26,232 bases of DNA from Geobacter sp. (GTDB lineage: Bacteria; Desulfobacterota; Desulfuromonadia; Geobacterales; Geobacteraceae): positions 1 through 26,232 of the forward strand of contig RPRC01000120.1 in the NCBI GenBank assembly GCA_003857395.1. Direction: 5' to 3'. Shown here in pieces: positions 9,082-15,338 of the stretch (positions are counted from its first letter, which is position 1; every line of letters begins with the position of its first letter). Both the position numbers and the translations under genes were made by a program. Under the pieces are notes generated by a model. It searched no databases. It was not told where the DNA came from and saw nothing but the letters and a program-made list of their open reading frames with translations.

Positions 9082-9258
9082 TTCTACATTGTCAGATTTT
9101 CCGGTATGTGCATTCCATCGCTTTTGACGGCTGTTAAAATCCCCCTCAATCCCCCTTTCCTAAAGGGGGAGGCTGAAATTCGTGCCCTATTCCCCCCCTT
9201 TGTGAAAGGGGGGCAGGGGGGATTTAAAGTCTGCTGATAATCTGACGAAGTAGAATTA
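9079..9258. repeat. MITE-like inverted-repeat element of about 180 bp
   Basis: Terminal inverted repeats of 20 bases (9079-9098 and 9239-9258) match at 18 positions. Inside are two inverted copies of a GC-rich palindrome. The left copy reads AAATCCCCCTCAATCCCCC and continues TTTCCTAAAGGGGG. The right one is its mirror, with TTTCACAAAGGGGGG on the opposite strand. The size, terminal repeats and lack of coding capacity suggest a non-autonomous mobile element or REP-type cassette. Its left end contains the stop codon of the nuclease gene. Confidence 0.65.
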
Positions 9259-9324
9259 GCAGCCTGGTGGAAAAACAAAAAGGAAGTCAAGCCTGCGTAC
9301 CTTTAGACAACAGGGACGATAACC

Positions 9325-9840
9325 ATGAAAATCCAGAAAGTAACAGAGGAAAACCGCGTTAAAGTGTATGCGCTCCTGCGCCGCGCCTTTCCCGGCAGCG
9401 ACTACGAAGCGGAGTTGGTGCAGAAACTCCACGAAAACGGCAAACCGCCGTACGAATGGGTCTGTATTCATACCAACAAGGTCATCGCCTACCTGGCCTT
9501 TTCCCATGCCTATCACGGCAAAGAAATCTGCGGCCTGCACCTGGCACCCATGGCCGTGATGCCGGACTTTCAGAGGCAGGGGGTGGGCTCAGAGTTGCTG
9601 AGGTTTGCCTTGCGACAGGAAGGGATCAAAAGCCAGCCGCTGTTTGTCCTGGGTGCGCCCTGCTTCTACGCGAAATTCGGCTTCGAACCATGCAGCATGC
9701 CGATCTGCCCCTTTGACAAAGACAATGCGCATTTCTTCAGTATGCGCAATGAGACCACAACCAGCTTCATTGTCGGCTATGAACCCGAGTTTAAAACTGC
9801 TGAAAAGCAGCCCAGACTCCAGGGCAAGAAGCGCCGCTGA
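9325..9840 (+). CDS. GNAT-family N-acetyltransferase, YhbS-like
   Basis: A 171-residue protein with the GNAT fold. The acetyl-CoA pyrophosphate loop is in LAPMAVMPDFQRQGVGSELL (about residues 73-92), preceded by the LHL strand. The downstream LFVLGAPCFYAKFGFEP (about 111-127) is typical of the YhbS-like branch. It should acetylate a small molecule or protein amine, substrate unknown. The C-terminal 20 residues are basic (KKRR end). The ribosome site is weak (AGGGA about 9 bases upstream). It stands alone between the inverted-repeat element and a long non-coding region. Confidence 0.88.
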   Translation: MKIQKVTEENRVKVYALLRRAFPGSDYEAELVQKLHENGKPPYEWVCIHTNKVIAYLAFSHAYHGKEICGLHLAPMAVMPDFQRQGVGSELLRFALRQEGIKSQPLFVLGAPCFYAKFGFEPCSMPICPFDKDNAHFFSMRNETTTSFIVGYEPEFKTAEKQPRLQGKKRR

Positions 9841-10323
9841 AGCGGCCGCCGTTTAATACAGCTTTTGACCCGTTCCGGCCCGACTCTTCATTTTTCCTAC
9901 TCGATCAATAAGTAGCACCTGTCAGGGAATATTCCTGAATTATCTCACTACTTTCATCTCAGCATGAAAAATTAATACCTATGTATCACCCCCCGCTGCC
10001 CCCATTTGTTAATGCCCCCATGTACACCACGAGGCAATTCCCTCTCCCGCTACCGTTAATATTCAATTTTATCCTTTAGGTACTTACAGTTAAGCCTGTC
10101 AACGTAAAGCTGGAACCGCGTATGTATCATACTCTTTACACTATTGCTGAACACGTTGAGCTTCAATTCCCCTTATAGATAACCACGCTACAAGGCACTG
10201 CTCATACAAGCAGTAAAAACTGTAACGGCATCTTTACAGCCGGCATGTCGCAATCAACGGACAACTTCAGTGGTGCAATCAAATTACCCAACCATATCAG
10301 AATGTTACATCGCCAATAATCAC
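9841..10323. other. Long non-coding region upstream of the Fap-like operon
   Basis: No protein or RNA gene is supported in these 480 bases. It contains a short palindrome GGAATATTCC (9926-9935), an octamer TTACAGTT (10084-10091), and the spaced inverted repeat CTGTAA-N8-TTACAG at 10220-10239. Its length fits a sigma-54-controlled operon that needs upstream activator sites. Confidence 0.5.
10220..10239. promoter_or_regulatory. Candidate upstream activator site (inverted repeat)
   Basis: CTGTAA (10220-10225) and TTACAG (10234-10239) form a perfect 6+6 inverted repeat with an 8-base spacer. It is centred about 120 bases before the expected transcription start, where enhancer-binding proteins usually bind. 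The right arm extended by two bases (CTTTACAG, 10232-10239) recurs in opposite orientation as CTGTAAAG at 16917-16924, upstream of the activator gene. Function is inferred. Confidence 0.4.
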
Positions 10324-10338
10324 TGGCACAGGATTTGC
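10324..10338 (+). promoter_or_regulatory. Sigma-54 (-24/-12) promoter of the Fap-like operon
   Basis: TGGCAC (10324-10329), five bases, then TTGC (10335-10338): a match to the sigma-54 consensus at every conserved position, with GG and GC separated by exactly ten bases. Transcription would start near 10350, about 55 bases before the ATG at 10405. A sigma-54 activator with an intact GAFTGA motif is encoded in the same locus. Confidence 0.85.
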
Positions 10339-10404
10339 CTACTAAAAAAATAACAGCGCTGGCATGGTACCGTGCCCTATAAAACAAAGAAAGAGGAGGT
10401 AGTT

Positions 10405-11511
10405 ATGAAAAAGTATTCGGTAGCAGTTCCGGTAGTAATTGCACTTCTGACATTTGGGGTTTCAGGAAAAGTTATGGCATTGGACGTTGTAGTACCTGTT
10501 GCCGTCGATAGTTCCACCGCGGTCGGCGTAAATGACACCCTCAACGACAACGCACTGTTGAACGACGATGTAAGTGGCAAAGCGGCGGCGAATGATCAAT
10601 CCATTGCCACAAGTGACAGTCTCAACGGCAACAAACTGCTGAACGACGATGTAAGCGGCAAGGCAGCGGCGAATGATCAATCCATCGCCACAAGTGACAG
10701 TCTCAACGGCAACAATATCGCGGCTGACGATTCAATTGCGGTAAAAGACAGCGTGAATGGCAATACACTGACCGACATCGCCAATGACAAATCCAGTAAC
10801 AACGGCGATGCTGTAGCATTTGGCGCTGACAATGCTGTAGCAAACAACGGTTCAATAGCAATCGTGGATGACAGCATCAACATTTCCGATATCAGGGTTG
10901 CAGTTGCCACCAGTATTCTGGATGGTGAAGTTTCGTACAACGAGATTTCATTCGGAAACGGTACAGAGATGAAAGCATACGGTAACGAGGGCGGGTCCGC
11001 AGTTAACCTCTCATCCCAGAAGAACAAGGCGGCCGGATTAAATGGCGCACTGCAGGCTAACGGCACAGGTCAGGGTAACGGTGCCTTGCAAGGTAATGGC
11101 GCACTGCAGGGTAATGGCGCACTGCAGGGTGGAGAGACGGCAACTGCCGATAACAACGCTTATGATGTCGACGCCGAAGCGAACGGTTCTGACTTCGCAC
11201 TCGGGAAAAACGAGTCGGGCCAAGCCAACCTGGCACTCGGCGCCAATAAGGCCAAATCAGAAAACGAAGCATTCGGAGCCAACCTGGCAAGTGAAGCCAA
11301 CACTTCTGAACAGCATGCCGCTGCAACTACTGGCGATTACAGTGTGGTACAGGCGGCGTCGTATTCTCTTGCAACCGGTGCTAACAACCTGGCCGGTTCC
11401 ATAACCGCTAACGGAATTAACTCTGTCGCCATGAACACTGGAATTAACGCCCTGTTCCAGCAGTCAGTAAATGTTCAGGCAACAGTGAATAATCCCGGGA
11501 CAGTTCAGTAA
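10405..11511 (+). CDS. Repeat-rich exported protein, candidate Fap-type amyloid fibre subunit (FapB/FapC-like)
   Basis: A 368-residue protein with a signal peptide (MKKYSVAVPVVIALLTFG, cleaved near VMALD). The mature chain is low-complexity, rich in Asn, Ala, Ser, Gly and Asp, and has no cysteine. A 27-residue repeat (NDDVSGKAAANDQSIATSDS...) occurs twice almost identically at 10561-10722 and then decays. A hexapeptide repeat of type GNGALQ occurs five times at 11038-11127. The C-terminal part (NSVAMNTGINALFQQSVNVQ) recalls the Asn/Gln-rich repeats of Pseudomonas FapB/FapC amyloid subunits. AGGAGGT before the ATG at 10405, and the signal peptide, exclude the upstream GTG at 10372. First gene after the sigma-54 promoter; assignment as fibre subunit rests on composition plus the neighbouring FapD-, FapE- and FapF-like genes. 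Confidence 0.75.
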   Translation: MKKYSVAVPVVIALLTFGVSGKVMALDVVVPVAVDSSTAVGVNDTLNDNALLNDDVSGKAAANDQSIATSDSLNGNKLLNDDVSGKAAANDQSIATSDSLNGNNIAADDSIAVKDSVNGNTLTDIANDKSSNNGDAVAFGADNAVANNGSIAIVDDSINISDIRVAVATSILDGEVSYNEISFGNGTEMKAYGNEGGSAVNLSSQKNKAAGLNGALQANGTGQGNGALQGNGALQGNGALQGGETATADNNAYDVDAEANGSDFALGKNESGQANLALGANKAKSENEAFGANLASEANTSEQHAAATTGDYSVVQAASYSLATGANNLAGSITANGINSVAMNTGINALFQQSVNVQATVNNPGTVQ

Positions 11512-11525
11512 TTGCAGGCCGATAT

Positions 11526-11550
11526 CTGGTGGCGGTCGCCCCGCCACCAG
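11526..11550 (+). promoter_or_regulatory. Intercistronic stem-loop after the fibre-subunit gene
   Basis: A perfect 10-base stem, CTGGTGGCGG (11526-11535) with CCGCCACCAG (11541-11550), and a 5-base loop, without a T-run, in the 79-base gap between the first and second genes. It could protect the upstream message or cause partial termination, giving a large excess of the first protein over its helpers. Confidence 0.6.
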
Positions 11551-11590
11551 ACTTCCGAAAGTCACGTAACTCAAGAGGAGGCGGGAGAAG

Positions 11591-12001
11591 ATGCGAAAAT
11601 TCATGTTATCTTTGCTAGCGATATTTGCTCTCTGCGGCAGTGTGCTGATTGCGCATGTGTCGAATGCGGAGCAAGCCTCTCCGACTCCGGTACTAGAGCA
11701 GTCTTCAATGGATATTTCCGGCTTCGGACCAGCCCTGTCGAGCGATAATCTGGGCTCCCTGTCGGGACGACAGGCCTTGCAGATTGAAAAATTGGACACA
11801 ATAGTCAGTAATGTTAGTATGAACGGCAACCTGAATGACAACTCAATATCTGTTGGTGACAACAGTCAGTCATTGACGGGCAACAATTCAATAGCCGGCG
11901 AAGCATTTAAAGACATGAACGGATTTGCCACTGTCATTCAGAACTCAGGCAATCAGGTGCTTATTCAAAATGACCTTATTGTCAATGTTCTCGTAAACTG
12001 A
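11591..12001 (+). CDS. Small exported protein of the Fap-like locus (minor component)
   Basis: A 136-residue protein with a signal peptide (MRKFMLSLLAIFALCGSVLIAHVSNAEQ, cleavage near SNA). The mature part has an LGSLSGRQAL segment near residue 55 and an Asn/Ser-rich middle. It ends with alternating hydrophobic residues, TVIQNSGNQVLIQNDLIVNV. That VIQN-GN-IQN pattern recurs at the end of the protein encoded at 12725, so the two look like distant relatives. AGGAGG lies 9 bases before the ATG, and the FapD-like gene starts 13 bases after the stop. A role as minor fibre component, nucleator or periplasmic chaperone (FapA/FapE-like) is inferred from position and composition only. Confidence 0.65.
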   Translation: MRKFMLSLLAIFALCGSVLIAHVSNAEQASPTPVLEQSSMDISGFGPALSSDNLGSLSGRQALQIEKLDTIVSNVSMNGNLNDNSISVGDNSQSLTGNNSIAGEAFKDMNGFATVIQNSGNQVLIQNDLIVNVLVN

Positions 12002-12014
12002 TCAGAAGGATGCC

Positions 12015-12728
12015 ATGAAACGGTATGCGGCACTTAAAACGGGACTCCTGACATTTGCACTCACAGCAACTGTTTCTCAAGCAGAGGCAGGCCCGGTTGT
12101 AGTACCTGGCGTATCAGGCAGCAGCTTCACTGTTGATAAGGTAACGAGCCTGAAAGAGGCGCGTTACCTGTCGACAATCCGCCAGCAGTATGATTTCAGC
12201 TGCGGCTCAGCAGCGCTGGCATCCCTGCTTACCTTTCATTACCAAGACACGGTCACCGAACAGGAAGTCTTTATTTGGATGTACAAACACGGCGATCAGG
12301 CAAAGATACGCCGTGAGGGCTTTTCGCTGCTTGACATGAAACGGTACCTTGAAGCCAACGGCTACAATGCGGACGGCTTTTATGTCTCGCTGGACCAGTT
12401 GGCAGTCGCAGAGGCACCGGCAATCGTTCTGATCAATACCAAAGGCTACAACCATTTTGTGGTGGTGAAAGGCGTGACCGACAAAAATGTGCTGGTGGGA
12501 GATCCATCTTTGGGAACCAGGATTATCCCGCGAGAAGAGTTTGAAAAAATGTGGAATGGTCTGGTATTTATCATTCGCAACAGGAACATTTTGACAACAA
12601 ACAATTTCAACCGAATGGAAGAATGGCGTCGCGTAAAGGAAAAAGCACCGCTGGGTCTCGCCTTGAGAGACAGTGCCCTGGCAAATACTACTATGCTGAT
12701 GTCGGGGCCGGGAGGGGTCGGTCAATGA
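12015..12728 (+). CDS. fapD: FapD-like C39-family cysteine peptidase
   Basis: A 237-residue protein: signal peptide (cleavage near AEAG, residue 26), then a C39 papain-like domain. The catalytic set is visible: oxyanion Q57 and nucleophile C63 in RQQYDFSCGSAALASLL, H146 in YNHFVVVKG, and D162 in VGDPSLG. C39 domains in bacteriocin exporters cut leader peptides. In Fap systems the stand-alone, exported member is FapD, required for amyloid secretion. Residues 185-237 form a charged tail outside the core fold. It lies in an operon, 13 bases after the previous gene, and its stop overlaps the next start as ATGA, indicating translational coupling. Family and periplasmic location are well supported; its substrate here (the fibre subunit or the pore) is inferred. 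Confidence 0.88.
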   Translation: MKRYAALKTGLLTFALTATVSQAEAGPVVVPGVSGSSFTVDKVTSLKEARYLSTIRQQYDFSCGSAALASLLTFHYQDTVTEQEVFIWMYKHGDQAKIRREGFSLLDMKRYLEANGYNADGFYVSLDQLAVAEAPAIVLINTKGYNHFVVVKGVTDKNVLVGDPSLGTRIIPREEFEKMWNGLVFIIRNRNILTTNNFNRMEEWRRVKEKAPLGLALRDSALANTTMLMSGPGGVGQ

Positions 12729-13348
12729 AAAGGTTATGGAATAAAAGATTAGCCTCGGCCGCGTCGTTGACAGCGATTTTCGTGCTGGGGGGGAACCTCA
12801 CGGCTTTTGCAGACCAGTATATATTTGCGAACCGGCAGACTGTAACAATCCCCGAGTTAGATGCAATGCGCGGCGGATTTGTAACGAACGGCGGATTGCA
12901 GATTTCACTGGGAATCATTAAAGCTGTGTTAGTTGATGGTGTGCTGCAAACAGTCAATTCTCTCAATATTTCGAATATAACGAATGTAAACAACTCACTC
13001 AAAAATGTCACGACCGGTTCACTGCAAGTCAACAACATACCGTCAGAACCCGCGACAGGCCAAGCATCTAACGTTGAAACCGGCAATGCACCGAACAATG
13101 ATAGCACTATCGTACAAAGTTCCGGAATCCAGCTGCCTGTCCAACAGGAAAATGTGCCGAATCAACAATCCGGCGGCACCACTCTCGTACAAAACCTCGG
13201 AAACCTGACACTGATCCAGAACAGTTTGGACCAGAAGGTAATCCAGAATATTACCATTGTAAACACGACAGTGAACAGTCTCAGCATGCTCCGCCAACTG
13301 AACATGACCTCAAACATCAAGCAGCAATTCATCAATATGCTGCACTAG
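12725..13348 (+). CDS. FapE-like exported protein of the amyloid locus
   Basis: A 207-residue protein with a signal peptide (about residues 1-31, ending LTAFADQ). The mature N-terminus carries ELDAMRGGF and GLQISLGIIKAVLVDG, a segment typical of exported Fap/FapE-type proteins as I remember the family. A polar Asn/Gln/Pro linker follows. It ends with TLIQNSLDQKVIQNITIVNT and a helix NSLSMLRQLNMTSNIKQQF. The ATG at 12725 overlaps the fapD stop and has GGGAGGGG 7 bases upstream; longer frame-open starts inside fapD are shadows. FapE is an extracellular minor component in Pseudomonas, and I infer the same here. The shared VIQN C-terminal pattern links it with the 11591 protein. Confidence 0.72.
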   Translation: MKRLWNKRLASAASLTAIFVLGGNLTAFADQYIFANRQTVTIPELDAMRGGFVTNGGLQISLGIIKAVLVDGVLQTVNSLNISNITNVNNSLKNVTTGSLQVNNIPSEPATGQASNVETGNAPNNDSTIVQSSGIQLPVQQENVPNQQSGGTTLVQNLGNLTLIQNSLDQKVIQNITIVNTTVNSLSMLRQLNMTSNIKQQFINMLH

Positions 13349-13399
13349 AGCCTGTCGGACTTAGGGTAAATCTGCCGCGCATCTGGATTAGGTCCCTGC

Positions 13400-13603
13400 A
13401 TGAAGAAAATCCCAGTATTCACATATGATGACGACAAGTGTCAGGACGTGCCGGATTACCTGCTCGGTGAGTTAATAGCCGCGGGCAGGATCAGATCCTT
13501 TCGCAGGGCCTCCGGATGGGTGGTAATAGGTCGTGACCCTATCAGAGAATTGGGCAAAAGGGTAGAGGGGATGAATAGTGCGAAAGAAGGTCAAGTAAAA
13601 TAG
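13400..13603 (+). CDS. Small GSU3473-family protein
   Basis: A 67-residue cytoplasmic protein beginning MKKIPVFTYDDDKCQDVP. The core LLGELIAAGRIRSFRRASGW followed by VVIGRDPIR matches a small, uncharacterised family that I recall from Geobacter genomes as GSU3473-type. Basic residues (RIRSFRR) and the tight G-W-V-x-I-G motif suggest a compact single domain; function unknown. The ribosome site is weak (AGGT). It follows the FapE-like gene by 51 bases with no terminator visible, so it may be the last gene of the operon or an unrelated neighbour. Confidence 0.75.
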   Translation: MKKIPVFTYDDDKCQDVPDYLLGELIAAGRIRSFRRASGWVVIGRDPIRELGKRVEGMNSAKEGQVK

Positions 13604-13988
13604 TACCATGCTGCAACTTTCACATAGGGTAATCGGAGAATGTCTCAACAATAACTATCCCCTCCGCCTCAAGCTGCCGACCAGATTCTACCTGCTGAAA
13701 TCTTCACATACTCAAATATTTCGACACAATTCAAATCTTTCTGCCCTGAACAAGATCTTTGGGAGGGTATCGAAAACGATACGATAGGCCTCCCCTCTCC
13801 GGCATTCTTTCCACATTGCACTTCAATCAGGAACTACATGGTACATGGTATTTTCAGGAACCCTGCGGAACAGACTTTTTTCTCAAAACAAAAATCCACT
13901 GATGGAAGACACAGAAAAGCCAGGTCAAGGCATGAATTTTTCCTGCCCTTACCTGGCTTTCCGCTTCAGTGAATGGACTTGAAAAGAT
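13604..13988. other. Non-coding region between convergent units
   Basis: I find no gene here. It holds a small inverted repeat GTATCG-AAAA-CGATAC (13767-13782), a short direct repeat of ACATGGTA-type sequence near 13838-13852, and the large hairpin at 13897-13971. It separates the plus-strand Fap-like operon from the minus-strand activator/pore pair. Confidence 0.5.
13897..13971. terminator. Bidirectional terminator hairpin between convergent units
   Basis: AAAGCCAGGT (13916-13925) pairs with ACCTGGCTTT (13951-13960), with an outer CACTGA/TCAGTG pair (13897-13902, 13966-13971). Read on the minus strand the stem is followed by a T-run, so it should terminate the fapF-like gene, which ends 18 bases away; the plus-strand T-run is shorter. 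Confidence 0.65.
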
Positions 13989-15278
13989 TTAAATACTGAT
14001 CGGAACCCGCAATGTCAACTGGATATCAGGTGCATCTTGTGTAATACCAGCTTCGAGAGAAAAATTGATATTGACCCTGTTGCTCAACCGATACGAAGTC
14101 CCGAATACCAGGCTTCCCAGCGTGGTTGTCTGAGTTGCCGTTGGCGCAATAATAACAGAGGTGTTGTGTATTTCAGTCGGCATTACCAGGTAATGCTCGT
14201 AGCCGACACTGAATGATGTCTTTTCGTTCAAGGAAAAACCAATGCCGAAATTTAAGCCAAACGTGCCGCCTGGCTCGATATCTGTTTTTACGCCATTAAT
14301 GGGTTGGTCAGCCTGGAAATTATACAGATAGTTGACCGAACCGAAAAAAACCACCGGGTCAGTAGGGAAGATCACCGAAAGGCTCGGCTGAATTCCCCAA
14401 AAACCCGTTCCGGTTGGCAACTCTTCCTCATTACCGAGGGAATCGATGGGGACATGGAAAGGATCTTTTCCCGTAGGTGTTTTGGCAAGCAAACCGCCTA
14501 TGAAGATCGGGCCGCTGCCGGTTGGCATATTGAACTGATAGCGAAGGCCGAACTGCACGTCACCCAGATTATGGCCTCGGGCATTGAAGACCTGCTGAGT
14601 TGCGTCCGGGACATTTTGCGCAGTTTCCACCGAAGAATCATCCCGGTAAACAAAAGGCACATAAACCTGCATTTCGAGACGGTTTGTCAGGCCATAGCGC
14701 AAGGTGAGAGCCGGTATATAGGTGTTCCGATTGACGCTCTGGACATCTATGAGGCCGATGGTAATTGCAGGGACAATGGTGAACCCGCTCAGCACAACCC
14801 GATTGGATGAGGAAAAAGCGTATTGGAAGGAAGGCTCGAGGACAATCGTACCCTTGGGTGTCAGTACTCCTTGCCGGGCAAAAATTGCTTCAATCTCCTT
14901 ATACTGTTTAGATACGACCGGTTTCTCCGGAGGGCGGCCTACAGGTTGCGAAGGGAGTTGATCCTGCGACTGGGCTGCTTGTTTTCCACCTGCATCTTTC
15001 TCATTACTCCTTGTTTCCACGGGGGCATCCTGGTTCGGGAATTGACCAGTGTCAGCGCCTCCCCTGATATCAAGTGACCGATCATCCGCTCCGAATTGTC
15101 GCTGCAGTTTCTCGATTTGAAGCTGTTGTTCCTTCAGTTGCTGGCCCTGTTGTTCGACAATTTTCTTGAGTTGACTTGCATCATCCACTTGTGACTGGCC
15201 GGGCGGATTCCCGGCATAACAAGGGAGAGTCATACTGACTGCGAAGAGTAGTACAGATAAATGCAAACTTTTTTTCAT
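13989..15278 (-). CDS. fapF: FapF-like outer-membrane amyloid transporter
   Basis: A 429-residue protein with FapF architecture. A signal peptide (1-22, ending CYAG) is followed by a Gln/Lys-rich coiled coil (about 34-62), a long polar linker (63-122), and a short helix SKQYKEIEAIFARQG (123-137) that matches the pore plug. From about 141 comes a beta-barrel starting VLTPKGTIVLEPSFQYAFSS. The following GFTIVPAITIGLIDVQSVNR and RYGLTNRLEMQVYVPFVYRD strands are hallmark Fap-pore sequence. The Pseudomonas homologue is a trimeric 12-strand pore that passes Fap subunits across the outer membrane. GGAGGG precedes the ATG. It is encoded 60 bases downstream of the activator gene on the same strand and converges on the fap-like operon, whereas in Pseudomonas fapF is the last gene of one fapA-F operon. 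Confidence 0.9.
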   Translation of the reverse strand: MKKSLHLSVLLFAVSMTLPCYAGNPPGQSQVDDASQLKKIVEQQGQQLKEQQLQIEKLQRQFGADDRSLDIRGGADTGQFPNQDAPVETRSNEKDAGGKQAAQSQDQLPSQPVGRPPEKPVVSKQYKEIEAIFARQGVLTPKGTIVLEPSFQYAFSSSNRVVLSGFTIVPAITIGLIDVQSVNRNTYIPALTLRYGLTNRLEMQVYVPFVYRDDSSVETAQNVPDATQQVFNARGHNLGDVQFGLRYQFNMPTGSGPIFIGGLLAKTPTGKDPFHVPIDSLGNEEELPTGTGFWGIQPSLSVIFPTDPVVFFGSVNYLYNFQADQPINGVKTDIEPGGTFGLNFGIGFSLNEKTSFSVGYEHYLVMPTEIHNTSVIIAPTATQTTTLGSLVFGTSYRLSNRVNINFSLEAGITQDAPDIQLTLRVPISI

Positions 15279-15338
15279 CTTGTTCCCTCCTTTTTCATCG
15301 AATAAACAGCAGTCGGAAGTTTACCAGCAAAGATTCAC

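Noticed and set aside
10038..11127. CRISPR-like array suggested by repeats
   Set aside because: The repeats are in frame within one exported protein and lack unique spacers of constant length.
12207..12725. A 172-residue open frame antisense to fapD
   Set aside because: Shadow of the C39 protein, whose catalytic residues are on the plus strand.
14304..14810. A 168-residue plus-strand frame inside the fapF region
   Set aside because: The minus strand encodes a clear FapF-like pore with signal peptide; the plus frame has no motif.
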